DNA of 64,000 nucleotides, from the NCBI RefSeq assembly GCF_030272615.1, contig NC_081414.1, positions 305,695,664 through 305,759,663 of the forward strand, given 5' to 3'. Positions 49,026 to 61,009 of the stretch are shown here, in pieces; within the stretch, counting starts at the first letter, position 1; each line of letters opens with the position of its first letter. Origin of the DNA: Cryptomeria japonica (taxonomy: Eukaryota > Streptophyta > Pinopsida > Cupressales > Cupressaceae). The notes beneath the pieces are model-generated. The model had not been told where the DNA came from. It was given only the letters and a program-made list of their open reading frames with translations, and did not search any database. Both the position numbers and the translations under genes were made by a program.

Positions 49026-49040
49026 AATTTATTTCTAATT
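49026..49040 (+). repeat. Left target-site duplication of H1
   Basis: AATTTATTTCTAATT, repeated exactly at 50678-50692. Confidence 0.88.
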
Positions 49041-50677
49041 AGTTGTAGCTAACAAAGAGAGAGAGGGGATGGTCTGCGATGTCTCCCACCCAAAAAAATT
49101 CAAACTCTTCCTCCGCTGCTTGTGTCTCCTCTACTTCTGCGTTGGATGTGCAGGATGATGCTCGGATGACGCCTAGTGTGGATCCTCATGTCCAGGGGGA
49201 ATCTGATGCCTCTCAGCCCTTGGATTTTCCTGTTGGGGTTTTGGGTGCGATAGGCTCCTCCCTGGTGTCCTCTCGTCCCAATGATGCTGGTGTGCGGCCT
49301 GGTGTAACTCAAAAGCCACAACCTAAACTGTTTGGTGGGTTTGTTCTAGTTACTAAGGCCATATCTATCAATCTGAAAGATGATACGATAGAGGAAATTG
49401 TTTATAATGCTTCTATCCTGTCTTTACATGGTGAGATCTTCCGCTTTAGGGGGTTTTAGCCTTCTCTTCCTCAGTTGCATGCTTGGATATCTGAACACTG
49501 GGAGCCTCTTATCACGGGTAAAGTTCATATTTTCCCCATGGCTAAGGGGTTTTTCGTTGCAAAGTTTAATATTGCCCAGGACAGAAACAAAATTTTATGT
49601 GATCACTTTTTTAGCTAGGAGGATAATATTTTGTTGATGATTAAGACTTGACACTCTGATTTTAACCCTTCTACTAAAATGTTTAATAAGATTCCAACCT
49701 GGGTTCAGCTTCCTAATCTCCCACTTCATTTATGGAATGATTCTCTTTTAGAGGAAGTGGGAGATCCCCTTGGTGATTTTCTGATGGTGGATGCTAAATC
49801 CTCTGATATTTTCCACTCCACATTTGCCTACATACTTGTTGACCTAGATATCTCAAATGGGCTACTTGCTGAAATTTTACTTAATTCTTCAAAGGGTTTT
49901 TGGGTCCAATCTTTGGACTATGAAGGGATTCCCTTTCACTGTAGAAGATATTTTAAAAGTGGGCATGCTCCTGAGCATTGTGGGTTTGAGAATAAGGCAA
50001 CTAACGCTACATGGTGGAAAGGAAAATCAATACAACATTATACGGTGTTGAAGTTACCCGATCAACCTAGGGGTTTTTCTGAGGTGGTTTATTTAGAACC
50101 ATAGGATCCTGTGGCATCCTTCCGATTGTCTCTCTTTGTTGGGCTACTGAAATTCTGCATGTGTCTCTTGATTTCTCTTGTGTGAAGGAGACTCGGGAGG
50201 CTTCTTCTGGTGATAATGATTTGGGTAGTACTCTTGTTTTTACCAAATCCGTTGACTTGTCTGTTGGTTCTGTTGAGGCTAAGACAGTGGCTACTGTCTC
50301 TCACTCTCAGGATTTTGGTGTGCTAGATTGGCATGTTAAGGGAACACAAGTGGAAGAGGGATGGATTTCTGTTAAAGGAAGAAAAGCTAATTCCTTTAAG
50401 CCTTCTTTCGATATGACTCTCTGATCCCATAAGAGAAATTCTAAATGCAAACCTCAATTGTTCTTGGGAAGGGGATGGTTTTAGGTTGGCTACATCTTGT
50501 TCTTTTTGCAACTTTGTTGTTTTTGGTTATGGGTGTCCTTTTTACCCATGGTTGTCTGGTGCTTTCTTGTTCCTTTTATTCTGACAACTTTCTGGTTGAG
50601 GATTCCAGTTCCTATCTTTTTTTGGTTGTAAAGGGTTTCGGGTCCCTTCAAAACCTATTTTTCCCCTAATCAAAAAT
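49041..50677 (+). mobile_element. ORF1-only LINE derivative H1 (half-LINE)
   Basis: The 1.64-kb insertion is bracketed by a perfect 15-bp direct repeat. It begins 38 bases before the ORF1 start codon, carries one ORF1-type gene and a 250-base tail ending GGGTTTCGGGTCCC...CCCTAATCAAAAAT, and has no reverse transcriptase. This is the anatomy of a LINE-mobilised element that encodes only the first ORF. Its higher G+C and coding texture contrast with the AT-rich flanks. Confidence 0.8.
49079..50424 (+). pseudogene. H1 ORF1: DUF4283-type protein with CCHC knuckle, broken
   Basis: Start at the first ATG of the insertion (49079, 'MSPTQKNSNSSS'). A Ser/Pro-rich N-terminus leads to a DUF4283-like region ('HAWISEHWEPL', 'MAKGFFVAKFN') and a central block ('PTWVQLPNLPLHLWN', 'VDLDISNGLLAE'). 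Then comes the knuckle 'FHCRRYFKSGHAPEHC' near 49939-49983, where the second Cys is Tyr. In-frame stops lie at 49457-49459, 49616-49618 and 49649-49651, and there is a frame change near 50104; the tail frame ends at 50424. Plant LINE ORF1 proteins of this type bind nucleic acid. Confidence 0.8.
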
Positions 50678-50692
50678 AATTTATTTCTAATT
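50678..50692 (+). repeat. Right target-site duplication of H1
   Basis: AATTTATTTCTAATT, identical to 49026-49040. Confidence 0.88.
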
Positions 50693-51677
50693 CTTTTAAA
50701 AAGAAATATTTAGCTACTCATAAAATCTCACAAATCACTAGTGTGCATCATCTTCAAATTCTTAATGGTTTAACTGCTATAGGTGTTTGAAAGTGAAGAA
50801 TTGGTGAAAAATGTTGATTTTACTATCCCAATTTTGGTCCAAAAGTGAGAACTCGTAATTGTAGGTTGACTCGAATAAGACTTCAAAAAGTTTTTGTCAT
50901 TGACCAATGAGATTATAATTCTTACTAGATAAGATACAATTTTCTTTCCTAATTTATTGTTAATAGAATTGTCACTATTCGCGATAATTAAAGAATTACT
51001 CTATAACAAAGTCTAGTAAATATGATTAAGTTGGTGGTAGGATATTTGAAACCTAAATGAAAGGGCCTATATCAAATTAACCTATGGATATAAACATTAT
51101 ATTTTCACATAGGCTAATAGGTTAGATTAGAAGAGTAATTTAGTTTTAGTTAGATTGTATGAAAGCATTTTATTTTAGTATAATCATAGAATACAAAATA
51201 TTAGCCTTGTCATTTAAATTATTATGAATTTAATTTGTTAATGAAATCACATATTGATTAAGAAAAATGTTACAAAGTAAAATGAGTATGAATAATTACT
51301 ATTATAAACATTTAATCTCTCTGTTTTAATATTTAGATCTAACATGGTTAATTAATCTAGTTTATTATGATAGATATTTGTGAAAGAATAATACTTATTG
51401 AGAATAAAATTATTATTGGTTTGAATTGATTTTTTTGAAGTAATTTTATAGGAAATATGATGATATTGAAAATCAAAACTTAACAATAAATGCACCTCCT
51501 TAAAGTGTTTTTCCAAATATTTTATTTCCATTATAATATTTTGTCTTTGCTTAACCTCAATGGCTGGTAATTGTACCTAGGAAAAATAAAACATAGGAAA
51601 GGTTGTATATCCATTCAAATAGTTGCATAAAAAATATAATCTACCATACCTACATATACATACAACACCTTTGTTAA
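50693..51677. other. AT-rich spacer, no gene seen
   Basis: No open frame of note and no repeat recognised. Confidence 0.6.
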
Positions 51678-53132
51678 TTTTAGAGGATCCGGTTAATACT
51701 AAGAGGGGGGGTGAATCAATATTAACAACAATTTCAAACTTAAAACTCAACCTTATGAAACTTCACCAAATCAATCATAAACTAGTAATAAACCATTTAT
51801 AATTACCGGTATCTACTGATAACCAACTACTAATCTGATTTATCAAGACTTCTCATTAAGTGTTCATAATCATGCATTAACTCAAAGTAAAGCATAACAA
51901 CACATAAAAACATTCACCATATGAACACCATGTTTTTCATGTGGAATGTGCACTCTTTTGGAATGTGCCCTGTTAGGAGCCAAGCCTAGTTAGAAGCTTA
52001 CAATGATGCCCTATTAGGAGCAGGCCCTATTAGGAATCACCCGATTAAGGGATTTAGATGATGAGCCCTGTTAGGAGCTTTGACCAGTTAGGATCAACCT
52101 GGCAAGAGGATTGAACACTCAGATGTTGAGCTACTCGATTAAGGGATTTAAAATGTAAGGCCTGTTAGGACCTACCCGGTTAAGGGATTTTAGTTGCTGC
52201 AGCTATTAGGGAACAACAGTGAATGATCTGGGTATAACACTTAACTGCTTGCTTGATCATATCCAATTTTTGCTCCAAGTCTGCAACACTCTGGTAGATC
52301 TCTCACACTCTGGTTCAACTTCACACACTTTTCAAGACCACCGACAGAACAAACATCAACTGTATCAATATAAATAACTTTTACAACTTAGTTGGTTACA
52401 AAACCTTAAGACTTACATCATAGATCATCATAGATCTTTACAACTCATTACAAATCATCACATAGATCATTACAATCAATTACAAATAAATATCAACCAT
52501 TGAGTGATCATAACTCATCACAACAACTTAATCTGATACAAAGTCAAACCCTTAGCTCATTCCTCTAAGCACTTTGCACATTCCCAAGAAATTCCATCTT
52601 GATCATGCCAAAACATAACTCAAACACTTCATGTGGGTTGTGCCACATCATCACCAATATTTGAACTTGATGGAGATCACCGCCAAAACAAAATTCATTA
52701 CCGGTTATAAGAATTCTTTATCAGTCCTTAAACCCTAGCAAAAATATAACATAAATCATAAACAAGACTTCCAATAACCAAAACATCGTGTGGTTCCAAT
52801 TAGATACATATTACAATGATACAAACTCATATTCCACATCGCAACACCTCAATCCTCACCAATCTCCAAAACCAATCAAAACATTTCCTTGTTTCCAGGT
52901 TAAGGTCCTAATTCCTAGTTTCTTGTTTCTTTATTGGTAAGCACTTTTCGGTAGACCAAAAAGACTTAGATGACAAAATACAACATAGTAAACATCAGTT
53001 CCCATCAATGACAACACCAATAACTAATCAAAATCATCCAATCATGCAATCTCAATCTCTTCATCATAAATAGTCATTTACTGGTTCAGTCATCATTCTT
53101 CATCTGCATCAGTTATGCCAATCATGCCAAAA
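51678..53132 (-). repeat. C1 3' LTR (1455 bp)
   Basis: Plus-strand edges TTTTAGAGGATCCGG and ATGCCAAAA. It matches 57715-59190 but lacks about 55 bases near 51948 that hold the GTGGAAACCC...GGTGGGA block in the other LTR. It includes a degenerate array of CC(T/C)GTTAGGAGC and CCCGGTTAAGGGATTT-type phrases at 51968-52180. Confidence 0.9.
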
Positions 53133-53147
53133 TTCTCCCCCTTTGGC
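53133..53147 (-). promoter_or_regulatory. Polypurine tract of C1
   Basis: Minus strand CAAAGGGGGAGAAT next to the 3' LTR edge. Confidence 0.8.
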
Positions 53148-53524
53148 ATTGATGGAAACACTAACATAAACACCAACATATTCAACTAAAATCGTGTTGC
53201 TCATATCTGGAACTTCTCTGCTACACTTCACTCTTCTTCCGGTTCTTCTCTTCTCCTCTTGGAACTAAATATTCACCTCTGGATCATATTACTTCTCCCC
53301 CTTTCTCTTATAGTTCTTTTCCCATGTCTATTATAGTTCTTCTCCCCCTTTGACAGTAATGACAAAGGTGTATATGCATCTTTGGTCATCAAATCTATTG
53401 CTGCTATCTTCAACATCTCTGCAAATCTCATCTAAGTTGCCCCCCCTACGGAGTAGCCACCATTTCATCAATCCACAATGAAAAATATTCATTAAGTCCA
53501 CTGAATTGATGCATCTCCTGCATC

Positions 53525-54040
53525 TTAGTTTTTCTTGAATAGGGGTCTTACCCCTAATTTACCTCTGAGGTACTCAAACGTAGTCTTTGGCAATGGTTTT
53601 GTGAAAATGTCTATTAGCTGCTCTTTGCTTGTCACATACTCCATTTTGACATGTTTTTCTTGTACTCTCTCCCTCAGAAAGTGATATTTTAATTCTAGGT
53701 ATTTATTTCTCGCATGTAACACATGATTTTTGAAAATACTAATTGTGCTTGTATTGATACAATAAATAGTTACCGGTTCAAACATATCAAGTTTAAAACC
53801 TTCTAACACATGTCTCATCCATATTGTCTACGTGCAATTCATTGATGCTGCAACACACTCTGCCTCTATTGTTGACTTAGAAACACAAGTTTTCTTATTA
53901 CTTCTCCAAGAAACCAATCTACCTCCAAGAAGAAAAGCTCCACCGATAGTGCTTTTCCGATCATCCACGTTGCCTGCCCAATCTGCATTAGTAAATACTT
54001 CCAAAGAAAAAATCATTTTTATAAGGATACCATAAACCAT
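53525..54040 (-). pseudogene. C1 RNase H domain
   Basis: Minus-strand pieces 54040-53828 ('FTNADWAGNVDDRKSTIGG', 'LVSWRSNKKTCVSKSTIEAE') and 53818-53525 ('CINTSTISIFKNHVLHAR', 'KYLELKYHFLRERVQE', 'DIFTKPLP') make up the copia RNase H. The first Asp ('NADWAG') and Glu ('IEAE') are present; the third catalytic position reads Asn ('CINTST', usually D-N). It is the last domain before the 3' LTR. One stop separates the two pieces. Confidence 0.9.
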
Positions 54041-54189
54041 AATCTATTGTGCCTTTCAAGTACAAGAATACCCTTTTCATCGCTACCAAGTGATTCTCCT
54101 CGGGATCCTTCTGAAATATAGCAATCAAACCAACATCATGTGCAATATTAGGCCGACTATGAACAACATAATGCAACTTACCAATCATG

Positions 54190-55020
54190 GACCTGTATTA
54201 TTTTTCATCTATAGAGGGTGAATCATCTTGTTTAGATAGTTTACAAATTGTCACCATCAGAGTACCTACCAGTTTACAATCTTTCATGCCAAATGTTTTC
54301 AATACTTCCTTTGCATACTTACTCTGACAGATAAATATTCCACCATCCAATTGTTAGACCTGCAACCCAATGAAAAACTTAATCTCGCCAATAAGAGACA
54401 TCCCAATTTCTTTCTTCATTTCCTTACCAAAAGCCATACATAAATCACCATCACCTCCAAAAATTATGTCATCTATGAATACTTCAGCTATCAATATGTT
54501 GTGTCCATTAGTCTTAATATATATGTTACTATCCTCACTAGTATGCTGGAATCCTATCTTGATCAGGTGTGAGTGCAATCTTTCAAACCATGCTCTCGGT
54601 GCTTGCTTCAATCCATACAATGCCTTATGTAACTTGCAAACCATATCTTTATCCTCACACAAAGAAAATCCATTTGGTTGTTCTATGTACACTTCTTCCT
54701 CAAGGATGTCATTAAGAAAAACCGATTTAACATCCATCTGGTAGACCTTAAAGCCTTTAAATGCAACATAAGAAAATAAAATTCTTACTCCTTCCAATCT
54801 TGCCACCAGTGCAAAGGTTTCTCCATAATCTTGTCCTTCTTCTTATGCATAGCCTTTTCATACCAACCTTGCTTTATTCCTCACAACCTTTCCTTCTTCA
54901 TTCAACTTGTTTCTAAAGACCCATTTAGTGCCAACCACATTTTTGTCTTCCAGTCTAGGAACAAGTGTCCATGTCTTGTTCTTCTCTAGATTTGATCCAG
55001 TTCCTCATTCATAGCATTAA
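54190..55020 (-). pseudogene. C1 reverse transcriptase
   Basis: The minus strand reads 'WTLVPRLEDKNVVGTKWVF' near 54980, '[15 protein letters not shown]', '[11 protein letters not shown]', '[19 protein letters not shown]', active site '[10 protein letters not shown]' (both Asp kept), '[18 protein letters not shown]', and, after a stop, 'YAKEVLKTFGMKDCK' and 'GKLHYVVHSRPNIAHDVG'. The longest open piece is 54354-54806. These are standard plant copia RT motifs. Stops flank the core, so no full product is possible. Confidence 0.93.
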
Positions 55021-55544
55021 TCCAATCATCATCCCTCAATGCCTCTCTTATTTTTTTAGGCTCAATGGTTGAAATTAGACAGGAGTTTTCTCTGATTTTC
55101 CTTCTTGTTTGTACACCAGCATTTTTATCTCCAATAATTTGTTCTTCTAAACGATTTAGTTTGACATACCTTGGTATTACATGTTATGGTGTTGTGCCTT
55201 CTACTTCATGTTCTTCATCCTCTTCATCACTTTCTTCATTTACCGGTTGAACATCTATTTCTGTACCTTCCTACTCATCATTCTTTTGTACTTCTGGTTT
55301 GATGAACACACGTTTTATCTTCATCTTTCTTAGGTTCAGATCTGCTAGTCTCATCAGATTTATCAAAGAGTTCATCTACCTTCACGTTAGCACTCTCAAT
55401 GATCATTTTTGTTCTTTTGTTATAACATTTGAAAGCCTTACTCTTTGTAGAGTAACCAAGAAAAATACATTCATCACACTTTGCTTCAAATTTTCCAGTG
55501 AAATCATCACGTTTAATGAAAGATCTACTACCAATTTTTTTAAA

Positions 55545-56260
55545 TTAACTTACAGTAGGAGTCTTTTCATGCCATAATTCATAAGGTGTTTTGTTGTTAC
55601 CTCTCTTGACAAGTACCTGGTTCAAAGTGTAAACAACAGTGCTACTTGCTTCTCTCCAAAACATCTTCGGTACTTCACCTTGAATCAACATGTTTCTAGC
55701 AGCTTCAATAATTGTTCTATTCATTCTGTTTTCTATCTCATTCTGTTGTGGAGTTCTAGCAGTTGACATCTGCCTCTTGATTCCATGTTCATCACATAAC
55801 TTCACAAATTCATCAAAAGTAAATTCTCCTCCTCGGTCAAATCTAAAACATTTCAAATTCTTCTTGGTTTCTTTCTCAACTAAAGCTTTGAATGCTTTGA
55901 ATTTACTAAATGCCTCATATTTTTCTCTTAGAAAAGTTACCCATGCCATCTTTAAAAAATCACCAGTGAAAATCATGAAATATCTATCACAAAATAACTC
56001 TTAGTCCTTATAGGACAACAAAGATAAGTATGAACCAAATCTAGAATATTTTCTGAAGAGAAAGACTTACTCTTAAAAGATACAAAAGTCATCTTACCCA
56101 TCTGACAATCCTTACACAACACATTATCTGGTTTCACAAGCTAGGGAAAACCTCTTACAATACATGACTTACTAACCTTTATCAAATTGTCAAAATTTAC
56201 ATGACAAAATCTCTTGTGCCATAACAAGTTATCTTCAATCTTTGCCACCAAACAACTATT
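55545..56260 (-). pseudogene. C1 GAG-pre-integrase and integrase
   Basis: The minus strand reads the zinc-binding part 'NLLWHKRFCHVNFDNLIK' with 'LCKDCQMGKM', then 'DLVHTYLCCPI', where the first catalytic Asp of the family (HTDLCGP) is Tyr. The open piece 55976-55545 contains 'MAWVTFLREKYEAFSKFKAF', 'CFRFDRGGEF' (second Asp kept), 'TARTPQQNEIENRMNRT' (Glu in a changed context) and 'PYELWHEKTP'. Frameshifts lie between the blocks. It is inactive by the lost Asp. Confidence 0.9.
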
Positions 56261-56526
56261 CACATTAGTATTCAGATGAAAAATATTACCTCTTGTCTTC
56301 TTTCCAGTAGCAATCATCCATTACTTCCAAGAATCCTAGACATTCCACTTTTAAATTCTAGAAGATATCCCTTATCATTTAAGTGACTAACACTCAAAAG
56401 GTTATGTTTTAATCCATCAACCCAAAAGACATCATTTGCATTTCTTTTTCCATTTAATGAAATAGTTCCTTTACCTTTAACTATGCAGGGTGGGTTGTTA
56501 CCAAACCTTACTACACCTCCATCAAA

Positions 56527-56730
56527 TTATTCAAGGGATAAGAACTTGTTTCTATCACCGGTCATGTGGTATGAACAACCACTTTCTATTATCCATTCAT
56601 CACTGCTATCAATGTGAGACACCAATGCCTTTTCATTAGTCAGATCTTCCTTCAAAACAACAAACACTATCTCCTCATTGTCATCTTCTTCTGATTCTTC
56701 ATTAGTCACACCTTCATCCACTGCAACATA
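56527..56730 (-). pseudogene. C1 protease region
   Basis: In frame with gag after one stop: an acidic linker ('NEESEEDDNEE') then 'WIIESGCSYHMTGDRNKFL'. Copia proteases have D-S-G-C at this point, so the catalytic Asp is Glu here. It is followed by a stop and 'LKHNLLSVSHLND', the usual sequence after the protease. It would process gag-pol. Confidence 0.85.
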
Positions 56731-56742
56731 GCAATGTTTCTG

Positions 56743-57693
56743 TCATTTTCCTTTAAATTTCCTGAACTTCTCTTTCTTATTAGTGTTAGGACAATTAGCA
56801 ACTATGTGTCCAATTTTATTGCGAGAGAAACACTTCAAGGGTAATTTACCTTTATACTTACCGGTGCCTCTAGGAAATCTTTTAGCCAATAGTGCCTCAA
56901 GTTCCATTAGATGATCTTCATTATCATCCCCAGTTCTGCTACCACCATGACTAGACCTACAATCATGATCATGACAAATATCCTTTCCTTTCATAACAGT
57001 TGTACTGGTTACAGAAGATTTAAAAGCAGATTCAGATGGTTTTGAAACACTATTATCAAAGTTGTTTAACTCAAATGCAATCAAATTTCCAATAAGAGAA
57101 TCAACAGTGACTTTATCTTTAGAAATAGATCTCAGTTCTTGAATTGTAGAAACTCTAATAGCATATTGTGGTAGGAGAGTTTTAAGTATATTACTAACAA
57201 CAACATCATCATCAATCTTACCTCCAACACTCTTAATACCACCTACAACTTCTTTAATCCTTTGACCATATTGTGCAATGTTCTCACCATCAACCATTTT
57301 CATGTCATCAAATTTGCCTCTTAAACTTTCTTCCTTAGCTCTTTCTACATGTTCATCTCCTCCATAAATCAATTCTAGTTTCTCCCATACCTCAAATGCA
57401 GTTTCTAATCCATCAACATCTATATACTCAAAATCAGATAAAGTACTTACAATTGCTTCCAACGCTTGAATGTTTTCTTGTTTTTCTTTAAGCTCATCTG
57501 GTGTCAAGAGGTTGGTAGTAGGAGAAACATACTTGTTTACCACATGATTCCAATACTGAGCACCCAAACCTTTAATGTATATCTTCATCCAGTCTTTCCA
57601 TATCCGGTAGTTGTCCTTGGTAAACTTGGGAACCTCCTTCTTTGTCATCTTTCTTCCGAATATTTCTCTCAAGTTGTTAAGCTTTCTGCACAC
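56743..57693 (-). pseudogene. C1 gag (uninterrupted 316-codon piece)
   Basis: The 316-codon open frame on the minus strand probably starts functionally at the internal 'MTKKEVPKFTKDNYRIWKD' (copia gag opening) rather than at the upstream Met. It contains the UBN2-type gag region ('AFEVWEKLELIYGGDE', 'LRGKFDDMKMVDGENIAQY', 'ILKTLLPQYAIRVSTIQEL') and ends with a CCHC knuckle 'CFSRNKIGHIVANC' in which the second Cys is Arg. Then a basic tail and a stop at 56743. It lies next to the 5' LTR. It would form the particle and package RNA; the knuckle defect suggests impaired binding. Confidence 0.9.
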
Positions 57694-57699
57694 AAAGGA

Positions 57700-57714
57700 C
57701 TAATTCTCTATTAA
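57700..57714 (-). promoter_or_regulatory. Eroded primer-binding site of C1
   Basis: Minus strand TTAATAGAGAATTAG just inside the 5' LTR sits where copia elements have an iMet primer site. Only part of the TGGTATCAGAGC pattern can be matched. Confidence 0.4.
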
Positions 57715-59190
57715 TCTTAGAGGATCCGGTTAATACTGAGAGGGGGGGTGAATCAGTATTAACAACAATTTCAAACTTAAAACTCAACCTTATGAAAATT
57801 CACCAAATAAATCATAAACCTGTAATAAACCCTTTACCATTACCGGTATCTACTGATAACCAACTGCTAATCTGATTTATCAAGATTGTCAATTAAGTGT
57901 TCATAACCATGCATTAACTGAAAGTAAAACATAATAGAACCTAAAAAAATTCACCATATGAACACCATGTTTTTCACGTGGAAACCCAAATAGGGAAAAA
58001 CCACGGTGGGAATTGGTACTCACAAAAATTGTGCACTCTTTCAGAATGTGCCCTGTTAGGAGCCAAGCCCGGTTAGAAGCTTACAATGATACCCTGTTAG
58101 GAGCAGACCTAGTCAGGAGTCACCTGGTTAATGGATTTAGATGATGAGCCCTATTAGGAGCTTTGACCTATTAGGATCAACCTCGCAAGAGGATTTAACA
58201 CTCAGATGTTGAGCTACCCGGTTAAGGGATTTACAATGTAAGGCCTATTAGGACCTACTCGGTTAAGGGATTCTAGTTGCCACAACTATTAGGGAACAAT
58301 AGTGAATGATCTTGGTATAGCACTTAACTGCTTGCTTGATTAGATCCAATGTCTGCTCCAAGATTGCAACACTATAGAAGATCTCTCACACTTTGGTTCG
58401 GCTTCACACACTTCTCAAGACCACTGACACAACAAACATCAACTGTACCGACATAAATAAATTTTATAACTTAGTCAGTTACAAAACCCTAAGACTTACA
58501 TCATACATCAACACAGATCTTTACAACTCATTACAGATCATCATATGGATCAATAAAATCAATTACAAATCAATATCAGCTATTGAGTGATCATAACTCA
58601 TCACAACAACTCGATCTATTACAAAGTCAAACCCTTAGCTCATTCCGCTAAGAACTTTGCACATTCCCAAGAAATTTCATCTTGATCGCGCCAAAACATG
58701 ATTCAAACACTTCACGCAGGTTGTGGCACGTCATTACCGGATATAAGAATTCTTTACCGGTCCTTAAACACTTCTTAAGCCCTAGCAAAAATATAACAGA
58801 AATCATAAACATGACTTCTAGAAACCAAAACATGATGCAGTTCTGATCAGATATATATTACAATGACACAAACTCACATTCCAAACTGCAACACTTCAAT
58901 CATCACCAATCTCTAGAATCAATCAAAACATTTCCTCATTTATCGGTTAAGGTCCTAATTCTGAGTTTCATGTTTCTTTACTAGTAAGCACTTTCCGGTA
59001 AACCAAAAAGACTTAGATGACAAAATACAACATAGTAAACATCAATTGCCATCAATGACAACACCAATAACTGATCAAAGTCATCCAATCATGCAATCTC
59101 AATCTATTCATCACAATGTCATCACAAACAGTCCTTTACCAGTTCAGTCATCATTCTTCAACTGCATTAGTTATGCCAATCATGCCAACA
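57715..59190 (-). repeat. C1 5' LTR (1476 bp)
   Basis: Plus-strand edges TCTTAGAGGATCCGG and ATGCCAACA. It keeps the GTGGAAACCC...GGGAAAAACCACGGTGGGA block at 57978-58010 that the 3' LTR has lost. It has the same internal array of TTAGGAGC and GGTTAAGGGATTT-type phrases. Confidence 0.9.
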
Positions 59191-60700
59191 AACTTCCCAT
59201 ATGGAAGTGGGTACGTAGCATTCCAAAGAAAGCGTTTCTAGTACATAGGTTCCTAGATAAAAAGTAGGGAATTTTCTATAGATTAGATTTTTAAACATAC
59301 ACAAATATTTGAATAAAATATTCTTTCAATTAAACACATAAATGAATAGTTTAATTAAACTTTAATGTGAATCGCTTAAGTAAATTATAGAGGAAACAAG
59401 TTCATTATTTAGTCAAAAAAAATAAAAAATGAATGGATTTATTTGCATCCATAAGCATATAAGCCAAATTCCAAGGTGTGAATAATTTTTATTTTCTTTA
59501 TATTCAAGAATGATGACCACCTTTGTTCACTCAAATTATGGAATTAGTGGTCTTCAATGAGTGACTTAGGATCTATTTGATCTTTTTGTGTCTTAATTTT
59601 CTATCTAGAGAATTGTACCTATCCTATATGGACAGATGAATACCTACCCTATATGGATGAATTCCTATGTGTATCTCATTAAAAAAAATGATATGGATTA
59701 TTGTTTTAAATAGATAGATTCCTAAGTATATAAATGAATGAATTGTAAATTTGTTTCTAATTTCAATTTGTTTTTTAAATTGTGTGAAATTTTGGGAACA
59801 GTTATGAGGGCTATTACATGCGATGTCAAAGAAGGGTTTGAAAGTTATTTTTGAATTTAATACAACTTTAAAATTGAAAGTAAAAAAAATCAAAATTTAT
59901 TTAATTAGCCTATTATTAATCTAAAACATATATTGAATCTTTTAGATTTATTTGTGATTAATTCAACTAAAAAATGAAAGGATAAATAGATCATTATTAA
60001 ACATCTATTAGTTAACTATATTATGAATTATTTTAAGATAATTAATTCAATAATAATTATTGGATGATATTTATTTTCTTGATTTGTTGATAGGGATTTA
60101 AGGATATAAATTACTTTTTAGTGGTAAGCATCTTTTGTTTTTAGTATGATGTTTTGCATTAACCTTCTTTTCTTATGAAAGATTATGTAAATTAATTAAT
60201 TTAACTATAATCAATATTTAATAAGCAAGTGAATGAAATAGTTTTCACATTATGCATTAAATTTAATTTTATTGTTAATTCATAAAAGTTCATTAGACAT
60301 TGATACTTCTTTCAGTCAATGATAAATTATTAAAATATTTACAACAGTTTTTTATATTTATTCATTTTGCTTGGCTTTATGGTCATACTTGATTTATTGT
60401 TGAAATTTCGCTTACTTTATGCCTTACTAATGGAATTTATACTTCTTCCACTTTGGTAATGTGGTGGTAATGCTAGACCATTTCAATATTTTCTATGTAT
60501 CATTATGTAATGTACTTTTCTATCTTGTCTATGATAGATCTATGGTAGATTACATAAGGGAGCAAATTGTGGAGAATGTGATTTCTTTCTATTTGTGGAA
60601 TTATGCCAATATTAGAATCCTTCATTCTTATTCAATGAATGTATAAGATAAGTGAAGTTATTGAGAAATGGTGAAACATACATGAATATCTAGTTGTGAA
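59191..60700. other. AT-rich spacer, no gene seen
   Basis: Low-complexity A/T-rich sequence with only short chance frames. Confidence 0.6.
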
Positions 60701-60717
60701 TACACAATTGATGTTTT
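60701..60717 (-). repeat. Target-site duplication of H2 (3' side of the element)
   Basis: TACACAATTGATGTTTT, repeated exactly at 62570-62586. Confidence 0.92.
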
Positions 60718-60731
60718 TGATTTAAAAAAGC

Positions 60732-60852
60732 AGCGTTAACAAGGGAACTGACCCAATACAAAGAGACCTCAATCCTTCAACGATTAGCATAACAATGCTA
60801 ATTGTTTTTGAAACAGAGTAGCGTTAAGAAGGGCACTGACCCAACACAAAGA
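60732..60852 (-). repeat. Duplicated 3'-tail module of H2 with stem-loop between
   Basis: AGCGTTAA(C/G)AAGGG(A/C)ACTGACCC followed by AA(T/C)ACAAAGA occurs at 60732-60764 and 60820-60852 (period 88). Between them ATTAGCAT (60783-60790) and ATGCTAAT (60795-60802) form a perfect 8-bp stem around AACA, extendable by AAC/GTT across one G-T pair. Confidence 0.85.
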
Positions 60853-61009
60853 CAAAGGCTATCAAAATTAAAGACCAAGTAGGGGTGCAAACCCCAAAAG
60901 GACAAAGTCGGACCGGTTAAACCATCAACACCCAAACCAAATCAAGAGGGGGGAGAGAACCCCGACCCTTGAGAAAGGAGGGCTTGGAAAGGTGGTTAGA
61001 ATTTCCTTT

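Larger units (their letters stand above)
51678..59190 (-). mobile_element. Ty1/copia element C1 (minus strand), 7.5 kb
   Basis: Paired LTRs (51678-53132 and 57715-59190) flank gag, protease, integrase, RT and RNase H in copia order on the minus strand, with a polypurine tract beside the 3' LTR. Terminal bases of both LTRs are mutated (expected TG/CA edges read TT, TC or AA), and the flanking 5-mers GTTAA and AACTT do not match, so the element is not new. Every domain has stops or frameshifts. The domain order (integrase before RT) separates it clearly from gypsy. Confidence 0.9.

Noticed and set aside
51968-52180. CRISPR-like repeat array
   Set aside because: The phrases vary in length and spacing, lie inside a plant copia LTR and recur in its partner LTR.
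54370-54744. 124-codon plus-strand frame in C1
   Set aside because: Antisense shadow of the copia reverse transcriptase.
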